DNA of 64,000 nucleotides from Paenibacillus oleatilyticus (GCF_018998565.1 NZ_JAHNZO010000008.1:1-64000), one strand, 5' to 3'; counted from the stretch's first letter, positions 32,731 to 41,784 are shown. Made by a program: numbers and translations. The notes: generated by a model not told the origin, from the letters alone.

Positions 32731-34125
32731 ATGCCTAAAACAAACGCTGCAAGCGTCAATTTGACGGAAGGCCCGATAGCCAAGAAGCTGTTACTGTTCG
32801 CTCTGCCGGTGCTGATGGGCAACGTGCTCCAATCGTTGAACGGAACGATCAACTCGATCTGGGTTGGTAATTATCTTGGTGAGAGCGCTTTCGCTGCGAC
32901 TTCCAACGCGAACAATATTATGTTTTTCCTGCTTAGTCTTGTGTTCGGCATCGGGATGGCTTCCACGATTTTGATCGGACAAAGCATCGGCGCGCAAAAT
33001 GAAGAGCAGGCCAAGCGCGTGGTCGGTACGAGCGCGCTGTTTTTTGTTACTCTGGCGGTGATTATCACCGCGATCGGTTTTATTTTCTCGTCAATGATTC
33101 TGGAATGGATGCAGACGCCCAAAGATGCGATGCCTTATGCCATCGCGTATTTACGCATTATTTTTGTCGGCGTGCCGTTCATGTTCTTTTACAATTTCGT
33201 GATGATGATCATGCGGGGCGCGGGAGACTCCAAGACGCCGTTCTACTTCTTGCTGCTGTCGACCGTGATCGATATCGTGCTGAATCCCGTGTTCATCTTC
33301 GGATGGGGGCCGATTCCACGGCTCGAAACAGCGGGCGCGGCCGTAGCCACGGTCATCGCACAGCTGGTAAGTCTGGTCGGCCTGATCGTCCATTTGTACC
33401 GGACCCGCTATTTTTTGCGCCTGACCCGTGCGGACCGGCGATATATTCGGCTGGACCGGCAAATTATCGTTTCGCTTGTCAAAAAAGGGCTGCCGATGGG
33501 CTTGCAAATGATGGTCGTCTCGACCAGCGCCATAGCGATCGTCAGTCTGGTGAACAGCTTCGGCTCGATGGCGACCGCAGCGTTCGGTGCAGCGATGCAG
33601 CTTTCGAGCTATGTCCAAATGCCGGCGATGGCGATCGGCGGCGCCGTGTCGACGCTGGCTGCGCAGAACGTCGGAGCGGGCAAATGGGACCGGGTGCATA
33701 AGACGACGATGCTTGGGATTGCATTCAACTTCGTGATGACGGGCGCGCTCGTCGGACTGATCTATGTGTTCAACCGGCAAGCGCTGCAATTGTTTCTGCA
33801 GGACGAGGCGGCCATTGCCATCGGAATGAACATCAACCATATTACGCTGTGGGCGTTCGTACTCTTCGGGATTACGTTCGTTGTGTCCGGGGTCGTTCGC
33901 TCAACCGGCGCGGTCATGGTGCCGCTGCTTACCGCCTTCCTGGCGCTCTGGTGCATCCGTGTGCCGCTTGCCTACTATTTGGGTAATACGTTCGGGCTGG
34001 AAGCGCTCTGGTGGAGCTTTCCCATCGGCTTTTGCATCAGCATTGTGATTTCCGTCGCTTATTACGTGTGGGGGAATTGGCGCAGCGCCAAGATGCTGAC
34101 TCCGGAGCCGGGTCAGACGGAGTAG
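32731..34125 (+). CDS. MATE family efflux transporter
   Basis: A 464-residue, 12-helix multidrug/Na+ or H+ antiporter of the MATE (DinF/NorM) group. NLTEGPIAKKLLLFALPVLMGNVLQSLNGTINSIWVGNYLGESAFAA opens the first bundle; GAGDSKTPFYFLLLSTVIDIVLNPVFIFG marks the centre of that bundle and the second half repeats the pattern (AMQLSSYVQMPAMAIGGAVSTLAAQNVGAGK). The ATG at 32731 follows GGAGGG; the earlier ATG is ignored. Because a terminator precedes it closely, it is either partly dependent on floT read-through or has a hidden promoter. Confidence 0.9.
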   Translation: MPKTNAASVNLTEGPIAKKLLLFALPVLMGNVLQSLNGTINSIWVGNYLGESAFAATSNANNIMFFLLSLVFGIGMASTILIGQSIGAQNEEQAKRVVGTSALFFVTLAVIITAIGFIFSSMILEWMQTPKDAMPYAIAYLRIIFVGVPFMFFYNFVMMIMRGAGDSKTPFYFLLLSTVIDIVLNPVFIFGWGPIPRLETAGAAVATVIAQLVSLVGLIVHLYRTRYFLRLTRADRRYIRLDRQIIVSLVKKGLPMGLQMMVVSTSAIAIVSLVNSFGSMATAAFGAAMQLSSYVQMPAMAIGGAVSTLAAQNVGAGKWDRVHKTTMLGIAFNFVMTGALVGLIYVFNRQALQLFLQDEAAIAIGMNINHITLWAFVLFGITFVVSGVVRSTGAVMVPLLTAFLALWCIRVPLAYYLGNTFGLEALWWSFPIGFCISIVISVAYYVWGNWRSAKMLTPEPGQTE

Positions 34126-34479
34126 TTGTAACGAAAGTTTTCGTATAACGAATTCCTCCCTTGGATTACAGCGGAACGTTATGGTAAAGTGAATTCAACT
34201 TATCCTTGTGAAACCGGAGGACTTGTGCGGCGATGATATGATAACACGTTATCCCAGGAACAAATTGCAGGAATGCAACGTTTTTCCCCCGGGGAAAAGC
34301 GGACGGGATACGTGTGCCCACGAGAGTCCATTCGATAGAACGACGAACGGTTAGCAAGCTGCCGGGCCGGACGGTTTTTTCCGTATGCGCCTGCGCTGCT
34401 TGTCCTCTCTTATGCATGCATATGACCGTAAGCCCCGGGCTGCGGTTTTTTTGTTGTCATGAAACGGAGGAATGCCACA
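34126..34479 (+). promoter_or_regulatory. Leader region of the ABC-F gene with attenuator
   Basis: A 354-base gene-free stretch ahead of the ABC-F gene. It has a TTGGAT / TAAAGT pair (18-base spacer) near 34162-34190, GATAAC-AC-GTTATC (34240-34253), CGTTTTTCCCC-CGGGGAAAAG near 34278-34300, a G/C-rich block GCCGGGCCGGACGG with TTTTTT after it, and the terminator at 34426. Several short reading frames exist. This is the architecture of antibiotic-responsive leaders known for ABC-F genes, where a stalled ribosome prevents termination. Confidence 0.6.
34426..34452 (+). terminator. Attenuator terminator ahead of the ABC-F gene
   Basis: CCGT(A)AGCCC-C-GGGCTGCGG followed by TTTTTTT, ending 27 bases before the start codon. 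An upstream block (GCCGGGCCGGACGG) could pair with its left arm and so act as antiterminator. Confidence 0.75.
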
Positions 34480-36303
34480 ATGCTAATCGTAAAAGCAACG
34501 GATTTGCGCAAGGAATGGGACGGCACGGTTTTGTTCGAGAACGTGTCCCTAGAGATTGCCGAAGGGCAGCGCATCGCGATTTTCGGACGGAACGGTACGG
34601 GCAAAACGACGCTTCTAAAAGGACTGCTGGGTCAAACGGCGTTCGATCACGGAAGCGTGCATCGGCATCTGCCCTTGGAGGAGTGGGGATGGCTGGAGCA
34701 GCATCCTGCAGGAGTCCGGGAGAAAACGGTGCTGGACTTCGTGCTGTCCGGCTCAGAGAGCCGTTATGCGCTGAAGCTTCGGTTGGAGGGGCTGCAACGG
34801 CGGATGAGTCAGGAGGAATCGGCGGAGCTGCTGGAACTCTACGGAGAGCTGCACGAACGCTATATGCAGCAGGGCGGCTACGATTGGGAGCTTCAAGCGG
34901 ACAAATGCTTGCACCGGGTGAAGCTTGATCCAAGCTTATGGCAGCAGCCTTTTCATTGTTTGAGCGGGGGACAGAAAACGAGGGCGCAGCTTGCGAGGCT
35001 GATGGTTCGGGAGCCGAAATTCATTGTGCTCGACGAACCGACCAACCATCTCGACGAAGAAACGTTAAGCTGGCTGGAGCAGTGGCTGCGGCAGTACGCA
35101 GGCACCGTGCTGTTCGTTTCGCACGACCGGTATTTTCTGGACCGAACGGCGTCGGCGATTTACGAGCTGACCGGGCAGGGCGGCCGGATGTACCCAGGAG
35201 GTTATTCGGATTACCGCAAGCAGAAGGATATTGAATGGAAGTCGCAAGAAGCGTTGTATAAAAAGCAGGAGCAGGCCCGCGAGAAGCTTCTGGAGAGCAT
35301 CCGGCGATACCAGCAGTGGTTTAACCAAGCGCACCAAGCTGCGGGGCAAAACGATTTTTTGCGCTCGAAGGCGAAAAAGAACGTTTCCCGGCTCAAGGCG
35401 AAGGAAGCGGCGCTCGAACGGCTTGACCGGGACAGGGTACGGAAGCCCCGCGATGAAGGGAGTCTGCATATGCAGCTTCAGGACCGGCCGTTTGCGGCTG
35501 GGACACTGCTGCGGATCGAGCATGTTCGCTTTGCCTACGATGACGGCAGACAGATCTTTCAGGCACTGAGCGCGAGCGTTTATCGAGGGGACCGGGTCGC
35601 AGTCATTGGACCGAACGGGACAGGCAAAACGACGCTGCTGCGGCTCATGACCGGGAGCTTAACTCCGGCCTCGGGCGAAGTCAAGCTTCATCCGCAGACG
35701 AAAATCGGTTACTTTGCGCAGGAACTCGACCAATTGAACCTGGACGAGACGATTCTGGATAGCCTGCTGCGGCTGCCGGATATGACCCAGTCCTACGCAC
35801 GGACCATTCTGGGCTGCTTCCTGTTCAGCGGGGACGAGGCGTTTAAACGGATCGGCGACCTGAGTATGGGCGAGAAATGCCGGGTCGCGTTTCTCCATCT
35901 GTATTTTGGCGGGTTCAATCTGCTTGTACTGGATGAGCCGACGAATTATCTGGATATCGATACGCGGGAGAAAGTTGAGGAGGCGCTGCTCGAATACCAA
36001 GGGGCGCTTGTCCTTGTTTCGCATGACCGGTACCTGCTGCGGAACATCGCAAACCGGCTGCTGATCTTGGACGGTACGGGGGCAAAAGCTTTCCCGGGAA
36101 CGTATGACGAATATATGGCCAAGCGAAGAGCTGCCGATACCTCGGCGGAAAACCAGCGGCAGGAGAACGAAATCGGCCGGTTGGAGCTTAGGCTGACCCG
36201 GTTGATGTCAGAACCGGAGCCGGAGCTTGAAGCGGACCGACAGCGGTTGATAGCCGACATCAAGCGGCTGAGCGCGCTGCTTATGAGCTTGAAGCAATCG
36301 TAA
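34480..36303 (+). CDS. ABC-F ribosomal protection protein (VmlR/Vga-like)
   Basis: A 607-residue twin-ATPase protein without membrane segments. First domain: Walker A GRNGTGKTT, signature LSGGQKTRAQLARLM, Walker B IVLDEPTNHLD. A charged linker of about 80 residues follows (KKQEQAREKLLESIRRYQQWFNQAHQ, the arm that reaches into the ribosome), then the second domain: GPNGTGKTT, the relaxed signature LSMGEKCRVAFLHLYF and LVLDEPTNYLDI. Such proteins dislodge antibiotics (lincosamides, pleuromutilins, streptogramins A) from the ribosome. The ATG at 34480 follows GGAGG by nine bases. Specificity cannot be read from the sequence. Confidence 0.87.
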   Translation: MLIVKATDLRKEWDGTVLFENVSLEIAEGQRIAIFGRNGTGKTTLLKGLLGQTAFDHGSVHRHLPLEEWGWLEQHPAGVREKTVLDFVLSGSESRYALKLRLEGLQRRMSQEESAELLELYGELHERYMQQGGYDWELQADKCLHRVKLDPSLWQQPFHCLSGGQKTRAQLARLMVREPKFIVLDEPTNHLDEETLSWLEQWLRQYAGTVLFVSHDRYFLDRTASAIYELTGQGGRMYPGGYSDYRKQKDIEWKSQEALYKKQEQAREKLLESIRRYQQWFNQAHQAAGQNDFLRSKAKKNVSRLKAKEAALERLDRDRVRKPRDEGSLHMQLQDRPFAAGTLLRIEHVRFAYDDGRQIFQALSASVYRGDRVAVIGPNGTGKTTLLRLMTGSLTPASGEVKLHPQTKIGYFAQELDQLNLDETILDSLLRLPDMTQSYARTILGCFLFSGDEAFKRIGDLSMGEKCRVAFLHLYFGGFNLLVLDEPTNYLDIDTREKVEEALLEYQGALVLVSHDRYLLRNIANRLLILDGTGAKAFPGTYDEYMAKRRAADTSAENQRQENEIGRLELRLTRLMSEPEPELEADRQRLIADIKRLSALLMSLKQS

Positions 36304-36310
36304 GCACGAC

Positions 36311-36363
36311 GAAAAAAAGATGCCTTTCGGGACGGAATAAACCCATCCTGAAGGGCATCTTTC
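36311..36363. terminator. Bidirectional terminator
   Basis: AAAGATGCC(T)TTC pairs with GAAGGGCATCTTT, with inner GGGA/TCCT; A run left and TTTC right, between convergent genes. Confidence 0.88.
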
Positions 36364-36388
36364 ATTACAGCTGACGGATCACCTGAAA

Positions 36389-37672
36389 TTACACCGTTGG
36401 CAGCGACTCTTTCTTGGCCATGCCCGCCTTCGTCTCCGGCTCGTTCGTCATCTGTTCAGAAGGGAATGACAATTGCAGGCTGATGCAGGCGGCGGCAGCG
36501 ACAAGCGCGGCGGAGATGAAGAACGTAGTCATCAACGAGGTCGAGCTCATCAACAGCCCGGCGGCTCCCGAGCCGATCAAGACGCCCCCGGTCATGAGCG
36601 GAGCCAGAATACCGTTCGTTCGCCCGATGTAATCGGCATGCACCAGTTTAATCATGAACGTGCTGAGCACGATTTGCAGGAAAGCTTCCGTAATCCCGAC
36701 GAAAAAGCGCATGGAGGCCGTGACGAGGGCCCATCGGGACAGCACTTCAAAAGCGATCGAAACGGCCAGAATCAGCAAGCCGATAAACGTTACCGACTTC
36801 GCGAACCGTTGGATACGGGAGGAAAGCGCTGCGGCCAGCAGCCCTCCAAGAAGCATCCCGATCCCGGAAACGGCATAGAACCACTGTAAATTTTCTTTGT
36901 GGAGGCCGAGCCGTTCGATCAGAATATAGACATCGAGCGGTTGAATGATCCCGACAGCGAGACCGATCAAAGTGAAGATAGCGGAGATAACGACCAAGTT
37001 CCGGTTCTGCTTGACGTAGCGAAAGCCCTCGGCCATGTCCTGCATGATCGTGCTGTGAGCCGATTCCGTAGAACGCTCCGATGATGGGAGCCCGATTTGG
37101 ATGATCGCCGCAAGCAAAAATAATCCGATCAGCACGAACAACGAATACTGGATGCCCAGCGTCGTGTAAATCGCCGTGCCGATCATCGGTCCGACAATAA
37201 CGAAGATCGACATCAAGCCTTGCGTAATGCTGACGGCCAAGCCGACCTGTTCCTCGGGAACGTGCTTTTTGAACAGGATGGAGGAGGACGGCTGCGAGAA
37301 TTGGCTGACCACCGCGGATACGATCGTCGCTACGAAGACGGCCTGCCACAGGCCGGACATCATACACAGCGCAATGATTCCGATCGAGATCGCGCTCAAG
37401 GTATCGCCGGCGATAACCGTTTTCTTCGGGTTCCAACGATCCGCGAAGGTGCCGCCGATGAACGAGAAGATAAAGATCGGCAAATATTCGAACATCGTGA
37501 GCAGAGAGACGGCAACCGGATCGTTATTGGTCATCTCCATGACATAAAAGAGCAGGGCGATATTGCGCGTCCATATCGCAAGCTGCTGCAGCAGGTCGGC
37601 GAAAGCTACGATTTGGAATACGCGGTTTCGCCATAAGGGTGGATGAGTTTGAGGGATAGGCGAATGACTCAT
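36389..37672 (-). CDS. MFS efflux transporter controlled by the adjacent TetR
   Basis: A 427-residue, 12-helix transporter of the EntS/MefA-like branch. FVLIGLFLLAA and the helix 2-3 loop GGTFADRWNPKKTVIAGD (motif A variant) are typical. GGAGG nine bases before the ATG at 37672 sets the start over one six codons upstream. An 18-bp operator at 37697-37714 sits immediately upstream and recurs before the tetR gene, so the pump is almost certainly repressed by it. Convergence with the ABC-F gene places two possible drug-defence genes side by side. Confidence 0.87.
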   Translation of the reverse strand: MSHSPIPQTHPPLWRNRVFQIVAFADLLQQLAIWTRNIALLFYVMEMTNNDPVAVSLLTMFEYLPIFIFSFIGGTFADRWNPKKTVIAGDTLSAISIGIIALCMMSGLWQAVFVATIVSAVVSQFSQPSSSILFKKHVPEEQVGLAVSITQGLMSIFVIVGPMIGTAIYTTLGIQYSLFVLIGLFLLAAIIQIGLPSSERSTESAHSTIMQDMAEGFRYVKQNRNLVVISAIFTLIGLAVGIIQPLDVYILIERLGLHKENLQWFYAVSGIGMLLGGLLAAALSSRIQRFAKSVTFIGLLILAVSIAFEVLSRWALVTASMRFFVGITEAFLQIVLSTFMIKLVHADYIGRTNGILAPLMTGGVLIGSGAAGLLMSSTSLMTTFFISAALVAAAACISLQLSFPSEQMTNEPETKAGMAKKESLPTV

Positions 37673-37696
37673 AAATAAATCCTCCTTCATAATAAA

Positions 37697-37714
37697 CTGA
37701 CCGTCCGGTTTAAT
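37697..37714. promoter_or_regulatory. TetR operator before the MFS gene
   Basis: CTGACCGTCCGGTTTAAT contains GACCG-TC-CGGT; 17 of 18 bases are identical to the copy at 38361-38378. It lies 25-42 bases upstream of the MFS start codon. Confidence 0.8.
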
Positions 37715-37743
37715 AAGGCTCGAAAAAAAAGACGGAAAACCGC

Positions 37744-38340
37744 TCAGTCAGGCCGAATTCCGTTCAAAATCGTGTTGATCGCCTTGCGATGAATGGCAAT
37801 TAATTGGTCCATCGAATAATTTTCGTAATAAGTGGCGCCCAAGCCGCCAAGCGTTCCCATGACGATGAAAGTTAATTGCTCGGGGTCGTCTTTTTTGAAT
37901 TCTCCCTTATCCATACCGGCCTGCAGCACGTTCTTGACATGCTGGTGGGGCGTCTTGGCAAGTGTCAGCAAATAGTTCAAGATGTCGGGATCGGCGGTTT
38001 GACTGCCGGAAAATTCCTCTGCCGCTTTCATGAGAGGATTTTGAAGATCGAGCGCAAAATGATCGGCCAGCGCGTATAGCCGTTCGGTTTCGCTCGTCAA
38101 GGAAGCGGACAGCTTCGTCCATTGCTCAATCCATTCCTGCATGTTCTCGTCCAGCAATTTCAGGAACAGAGCTTCTTTGCTTTTGAAGTGATAGTAGATG
38201 CTGCCTTTGCTCATGCCGGAGTTCACGCGAATATCGTCAATCGACGTGGCACTGTATCCTTTTTGGACAAACAGCTCCTTGGCGGTGGCGAGTATGTGTT
38301 TGCGGGTCTGTTCCGCTTCTTCGGGACGTTTGCGTGCCAT
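37744..38340 (-). CDS. TetR family regulator with N-terminal FadR-like HTH
   Basis: A 198-residue repressor. Residues 5-60 are a textbook TetR helix-turn-helix (TRKHILATAKELFVQKGYSATSIDDIRVNSGMSKGSIYYHFKSKEALF). The C-terminal half is a ligand-binding helical domain. The ATG at 38340 follows GAGGTG; an upstream ATG four codons earlier is less well placed. It is encoded upstream of the MFS gene on the same strand, 71 bases away, and the same operator stands before both genes. Confidence 0.9.
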   Translation of the reverse strand: MARKRPEEAEQTRKHILATAKELFVQKGYSATSIDDIRVNSGMSKGSIYYHFKSKEALFLKLLDENMQEWIEQWTKLSASLTSETERLYALADHFALDLQNPLMKAAEEFSGSQTADPDILNYLLTLAKTPHQHVKNVLQAGMDKGEFKKDDPEQLTFIVMGTLGGLGATYYENYSMDQLIAIHRKAINTILNGIRPD

Positions 38341-38360
38341 CGTGCACCTCAATTATTAAT

Positions 38361-38378
38361 CTGACCGTCCGGTCTAAT
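38361..38378. promoter_or_regulatory. TetR operator before its own gene
   Basis: CTGACCGTCCGGTCTAAT holds the perfect inverted repeat GACCG-TC-CGGTC and differs from 37697-37714 at one base. It lies 21-38 bases upstream of the tetR start. Confidence 0.8.
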
Positions 38379-38509
38379 TGTTAGAATAAAGGAAACGGAG
38401 CGAAATAGCAAGTCGCTCAAACGCAAATCATCTTTGAACATTTCGTGAACAGAATGAGCAAAATGCGCACAATGCGAATTATTCAACTTATGAGCAGAAG
38501 CTAGGCTCA

Positions 38510-38523
38510 TGAAAGCGCTTAAT
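38510..38523 (+). promoter_or_regulatory. cre-like site 1 (CcpA)
   Basis: TGAAAGCGCTTAAT matches the cre pattern TGWAARCGYTWNCW at 13 of 14 positions. Confidence 0.6.
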
Positions 38524-38547
38524 GCTACAATGACGAAGCAATCGATA

Positions 38548-38561
38548 AGAAAGCGCTATCA
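38548..38561 (+). promoter_or_regulatory. cre-like site 2 (CcpA)
   Basis: AGAAAGCGCTATCA matches the cre pattern at 13 of 14 positions, 38 bases after site 1, in the untranslated leader of tctC. Confidence 0.6.
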
Positions 38562-38592
38562 AAAAACAAAACAAATATGGAGGTCCTCACTT

Positions 38593-39651
38593 ATGATATT
38601 AAAAACGCTATCGAACACATCTTGGAAAATCGCGCTTACCGGCGCGCTGGCGCTCAGTTTAACGGCATGCGGTGCGGGCGGGGGCGCTCCACAATCGAAT
38701 GACGGAGCCAAGCCGGCCGCCTCCGGCAAATCGTCCTCGTACCCTGAGAAGCCGATCGTCATCGTCGCTCCTTCCGGCGCAGGCGGCGGCTGGGACAAGA
38801 CGGCGCGGTCCGTCGCCAAGACGCTTGCCGAGAGCAAGGCGGTCGGTCAGCCCATCACCGTGGAAAATAAGCCGGGCGGCGGCGGAGCGGTCTTCATGGC
38901 CGAATATGCGACGAAGGACAAGAAAGACAATTACAAGCTGTTCGTCAGCTCGCCGCCAATTCTGATCAACAACTTGAAGAAGGAAGGCAACAGCCCGTAC
39001 GGGCACAAGGATACGACGCCGCTGGCGCAGCTTACGAAGGACTACGGCGCGCTTGTCGTTAGCGCGAACTCGAAGTTTAAAGATATGAAATCGGTGATCG
39101 AAGCGCTGAAGACCGATCCGACGAAGGTAACGGTTGCGGGAGGCTCGGCGCCGGGCTCGATGGATCATCTGATTGCCGTGCTTCCGGCCTACAAGTCGGG
39201 GATCGATCCGAAGAAAGTAAAGTACGTTTCGTATGACGGCGGCGGCGAAGCGATGACCTCGCTGCTTGGCGGCAACGCGGACGTGATTGCGACCGACGCT
39301 TCCAGCGTAGGTGAATATGTCAAAGCGGGCAAAGTGCGCGTGCTGGCCGTGACGGCGCCGAACCGGCTCTCCGGCGAGCTGAAAGATGTCCCGACGCTTA
39401 AGGAGCAGGGCATCGACGCCGAATTTAACATTTGGCGCGGCATCTTCGGTCCGAAGGAAATGGGTAAGGACGAGCTGGCCTTCTGGGATGCCAAGCTGAA
39501 AGAAATGTCCGATTCCGAAATCTGGAAAAAAGAGCTTCAGGCGAACGTGTGGGAGAAAGATTACAAGAACGCGGCCGATTTCAAAGCATTCCTCGCCCAG
39601 CAGGAATCGCAGGTGAAGGACATGCTGACGGCGCTCGGCATGGCGAAGTAA
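38593..39651 (+). CDS. tctC: TctC: tripartite tricarboxylate transporter receptor
   Basis: A 352-residue extracytoplasmic binding protein of the Bug/TctC family. The signal peptide ends in LTAC (Cys 26), so it is lipid-anchored. The mature protein has YPEKPIVIVAPSGAGGGWDKTARSVAKTLAE at the start, ITVENKPGGGGAVFMAEYA, and VTVAGGSAPGSMDHL, all standard for the family that captures citrate and related acids. GGAGGT eight to ten bases upstream fixes the ATG at 38593. Two cre-like sites in the leader suggest catabolite control. Confidence 0.9.
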   Translation: MILKTLSNTSWKIALTGALALSLTACGAGGGAPQSNDGAKPAASGKSSSYPEKPIVIVAPSGAGGGWDKTARSVAKTLAESKAVGQPITVENKPGGGGAVFMAEYATKDKKDNYKLFVSSPPILINNLKKEGNSPYGHKDTTPLAQLTKDYGALVVSANSKFKDMKSVIEALKTDPTKVTVAGGSAPGSMDHLIAVLPAYKSGIDPKKVKYVSYDGGGEAMTSLLGGNADVIATDASSVGEYVKAGKVRVLAVTAPNRLSGELKDVPTLKEQGIDAEFNIWRGIFGPKEMGKDELAFWDAKLKEMSDSEIWKKELQANVWEKDYKNAADFKAFLAQQESQVKDMLTALGMAK

Positions 39652-39670
39652 GGACAAGGAGGTTGGTCCG

Positions 39671-40138
39671 ATGAGCAAAACATTTGACCGCACGATGTCG
39701 ATCGTTTTTCTCGCGGTCGGAACGGCATTCGCTTATGGCAGTTTATCGATTTCCAGCAGCGCCTACGGAAGCCACGTGGGGCCGAACATCTTTCCTCTCG
39801 GTCTTGGCATTCTGCTGATGCTGATCAGCTTGAGGCTGTTCTACGAAACGTTGAAATACCCGGTAGCTTCTAAAGGGGAAGGCCGCGGAGCAAGGCTGGA
39901 CTATAAGCGGTTTCTCGTCATTTTGGCTTCCGCGATCGGCTATATTATGCTGCTTGAAGAAATCGGCTATGTGATCAGTACGTTTATTTTTCTGATGATC
40001 GGCTTTCAAACGATGGAACGGGGAAAATGGCTGTACTCGGCCATGATTTCCGCAGGCTTTTCCATCGGCGTCTATTACGTCTATGTCGAATTGCTGAAGG
40101 GCACTTTGCCAGGCTTGCCTTCTTGGCTGGGCCTCTGA
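39671..40138 (+). CDS. tctB: TctB: small membrane subunit of the tripartite transporter
   Basis: A 155-residue protein with four hydrophobic segments. SSAYGSHVGPNIFPLGLGILLMLISLRLF at the N-terminal half and YVISTFIFLMIGFQTMERGKWLYSAMISAGFSIGVYYVYVELLKGTLPGLP at the C-terminal half are the usual TctB pattern. It forms the small subunit of the TctA/B membrane complex. It begins 19 bases after tctC with GGAGG upstream. Confidence 0.9.
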   Translation: MSKTFDRTMSIVFLAVGTAFAYGSLSISSSAYGSHVGPNIFPLGLGILLMLISLRLFYETLKYPVASKGEGRGARLDYKRFLVILASAIGYIMLLEEIGYVISTFIFLMIGFQTMERGKWLYSAMISAGFSIGVYYVYVELLKGTLPGLPSWLGL

Positions 40139-40191
40139 GCGAATGCTTTCGATACGGCAATCGTTCGGATTGCTAGGGAGGGTAGGGCTTC

Positions 40192-41718
40192 ATGGATACG
40201 TTACAATATTTGCTCAGCGGGTTTACTACGGCGCTGATCTGGTACAACTTGCTGTTTGCCTTTGCCGGCGTATTGATCGGGACGATGGTCGGCGTTCTTC
40301 CGGGGATCGGGCCTATCAGCGGGGTCGCTTTGCTGATCCCGGTCACCACCTCGCTTACAAGCGGACTGCCGCCGGAAGCTGCCGCGACCAGCTCGATCAT
40401 CCTGCTGGCCGGCGTTTATTACGGAGCGATGTACGGCGGCTCGACCACCTCGATCCTGCTCAATACGCCGGGGGAATCGTCCTCCGTCGTTACCGCCCTG
40501 GACGGTTACCCGATGGCGAAGCAGGGCCGGGCAGGGGCGGCGCTCTCAATTGCGGCCATCGGCTCCTTCTTCGCCGGTTTGATTTCCTTGATCGGACTGG
40601 TGCTTCTGGCTGAGCCGCTGTCGAACGTGGCGCTCAAAATGGGCCCCGCCGAAGAATTTTCGCTTATGGTGCTCGGGCTGTGCGCGCTAAGCGGACTGGC
40701 GGGGAAATCGATGACGAAAGCGCTGCTGATGACCGTATTCGGCCTGGCGCTGGCAACGATCGGAATTGACGCGGTGTCGGGCGTGGCGCGCTTTACGTTT
40801 GACATTCCCGAGCTGTATCAGGGCATCGAGTTCTTGACCGTCGCCGTCGGGATGTTCGCCCTTGGGGAAGTGTTCAAAACCATACTTGAGAAGGATGCGG
40901 ACACCGGCGAAATTGCCAAAATCAACCGCATCCTGCCGACGAAGCAGGACTTGAAAGACAGCGCGATGCCGATCGTGCGCGGCTCGCTCGTCGGCTTCTT
41001 CAAAGGCATCGTCCCCGGCTCCGGGGCGACCTTGGCCTCGTTCCTCTCGTACCTGCTCGAGAAAAAAATCAGCAAGCATCCGGAGAAATTCGGCAAGGGC
41101 GCTATCGAGGGCGTCGCCGGTCCGGAATCGGCCAATAACGCCGCTTCGGGCGGCGCGATGATTCCGCTGCTGACGCTCGGCATTCCCGGAACGGGCACGA
41201 CCGCCGTGCTCATGGGGGCGCTTATCATGTACAACGTGCAGCCGGGTCCGCTGCTGTTCGAGGAGCATCCGAGCATCGCTTGGGGACTTATCGCCAGTAT
41301 GTTTATCGGAAATGTGATGCTGCTGCTGCTCAACATGCCATTGGTGAAGGTGTTTGCCAAAATTATCGAAACGCCGGCGAAATACTTGATTCCTATTATC
41401 GTGACCATTTCTATCTTCGGCGTATACGCCGTGCAGATGTCCGTCTTTCATTTGATGCTGCTGCTTGCGTGCGGGGTTGCCGGCTATTTTCTTTCGAAAA
41501 ACGACTACCCGATCGCGCCGCTCGTTCTCGGGCTGGTCCTCGGACCGATGATCGAAAACAACATGCGGCGGGCGCTGACGATTTCCAGCGGCGACTTCTC
41601 CATCTTCGTCATGAAGCCGGTATCTTTGATCTTCCTGATCATCGCCGTGCTGTGGCTCGCCATTCCGTTTGTGATGAAGCTGCGCGGCAAAAAAGTAATC
41701 GTCAACGAAGAAGTATAA
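40192..41718 (+). CDS. tctA: TctA: large membrane subunit of the tripartite transporter
   Basis: A 508-residue protein with about 12 hydrophobic segments. GVLPGIGPISGVALLIPVT near residue 40 and SGATLASFLSYLLEKKISKHPEKFGKGAIEGVAGPESANNAASGGAMIPLLTLGIPGTGTTAVLMGAL near 275-345 are the diagnostic glycine-rich loops of the TctA family, which carries di- and tricarboxylates using an ion gradient. The full order tctC-tctB-tctA is followed by a citrate-type two-component system. Confidence 0.93.
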   Translation: MDTLQYLLSGFTTALIWYNLLFAFAGVLIGTMVGVLPGIGPISGVALLIPVTTSLTSGLPPEAAATSSIILLAGVYYGAMYGGSTTSILLNTPGESSSVVTALDGYPMAKQGRAGAALSIAAIGSFFAGLISLIGLVLLAEPLSNVALKMGPAEEFSLMVLGLCALSGLAGKSMTKALLMTVFGLALATIGIDAVSGVARFTFDIPELYQGIEFLTVAVGMFALGEVFKTILEKDADTGEIAKINRILPTKQDLKDSAMPIVRGSLVGFFKGIVPGSGATLASFLSYLLEKKISKHPEKFGKGAIEGVAGPESANNAASGGAMIPLLTLGIPGTGTTAVLMGALIMYNVQPGPLLFEEHPSIAWGLIASMFIGNVMLLLLNMPLVKVFAKIIETPAKYLIPIIVTISIFGVYAVQMSVFHLMLLLACGVAGYFLSKNDYPIAPLVLGLVLGPMIENNMRRALTISSGDFSIFVMKPVSLIFLIIAVLWLAIPFVMKLRGKKVIVNEEV

Positions 41719-41784
41719 AGCGGGACGAATCCCGTTTCAAAACCATCCCCGGGCAGGTCCAGCTTATTGGACTCCCGGGGCTTT
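41719..41784 (+). terminator. Two hairpins after tctA
   Basis: AGCGGGA-CGAA-TCCCGTT (41719-41737) is followed by a second hairpin: CCCCGGG (41747-41753) with CCCGGGG (41774-41780), with inner GTCC/GGAC. T runs are weak (TTTC, CTTTG), so partial read-through into the two-component genes is plausible. Confidence 0.55.
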
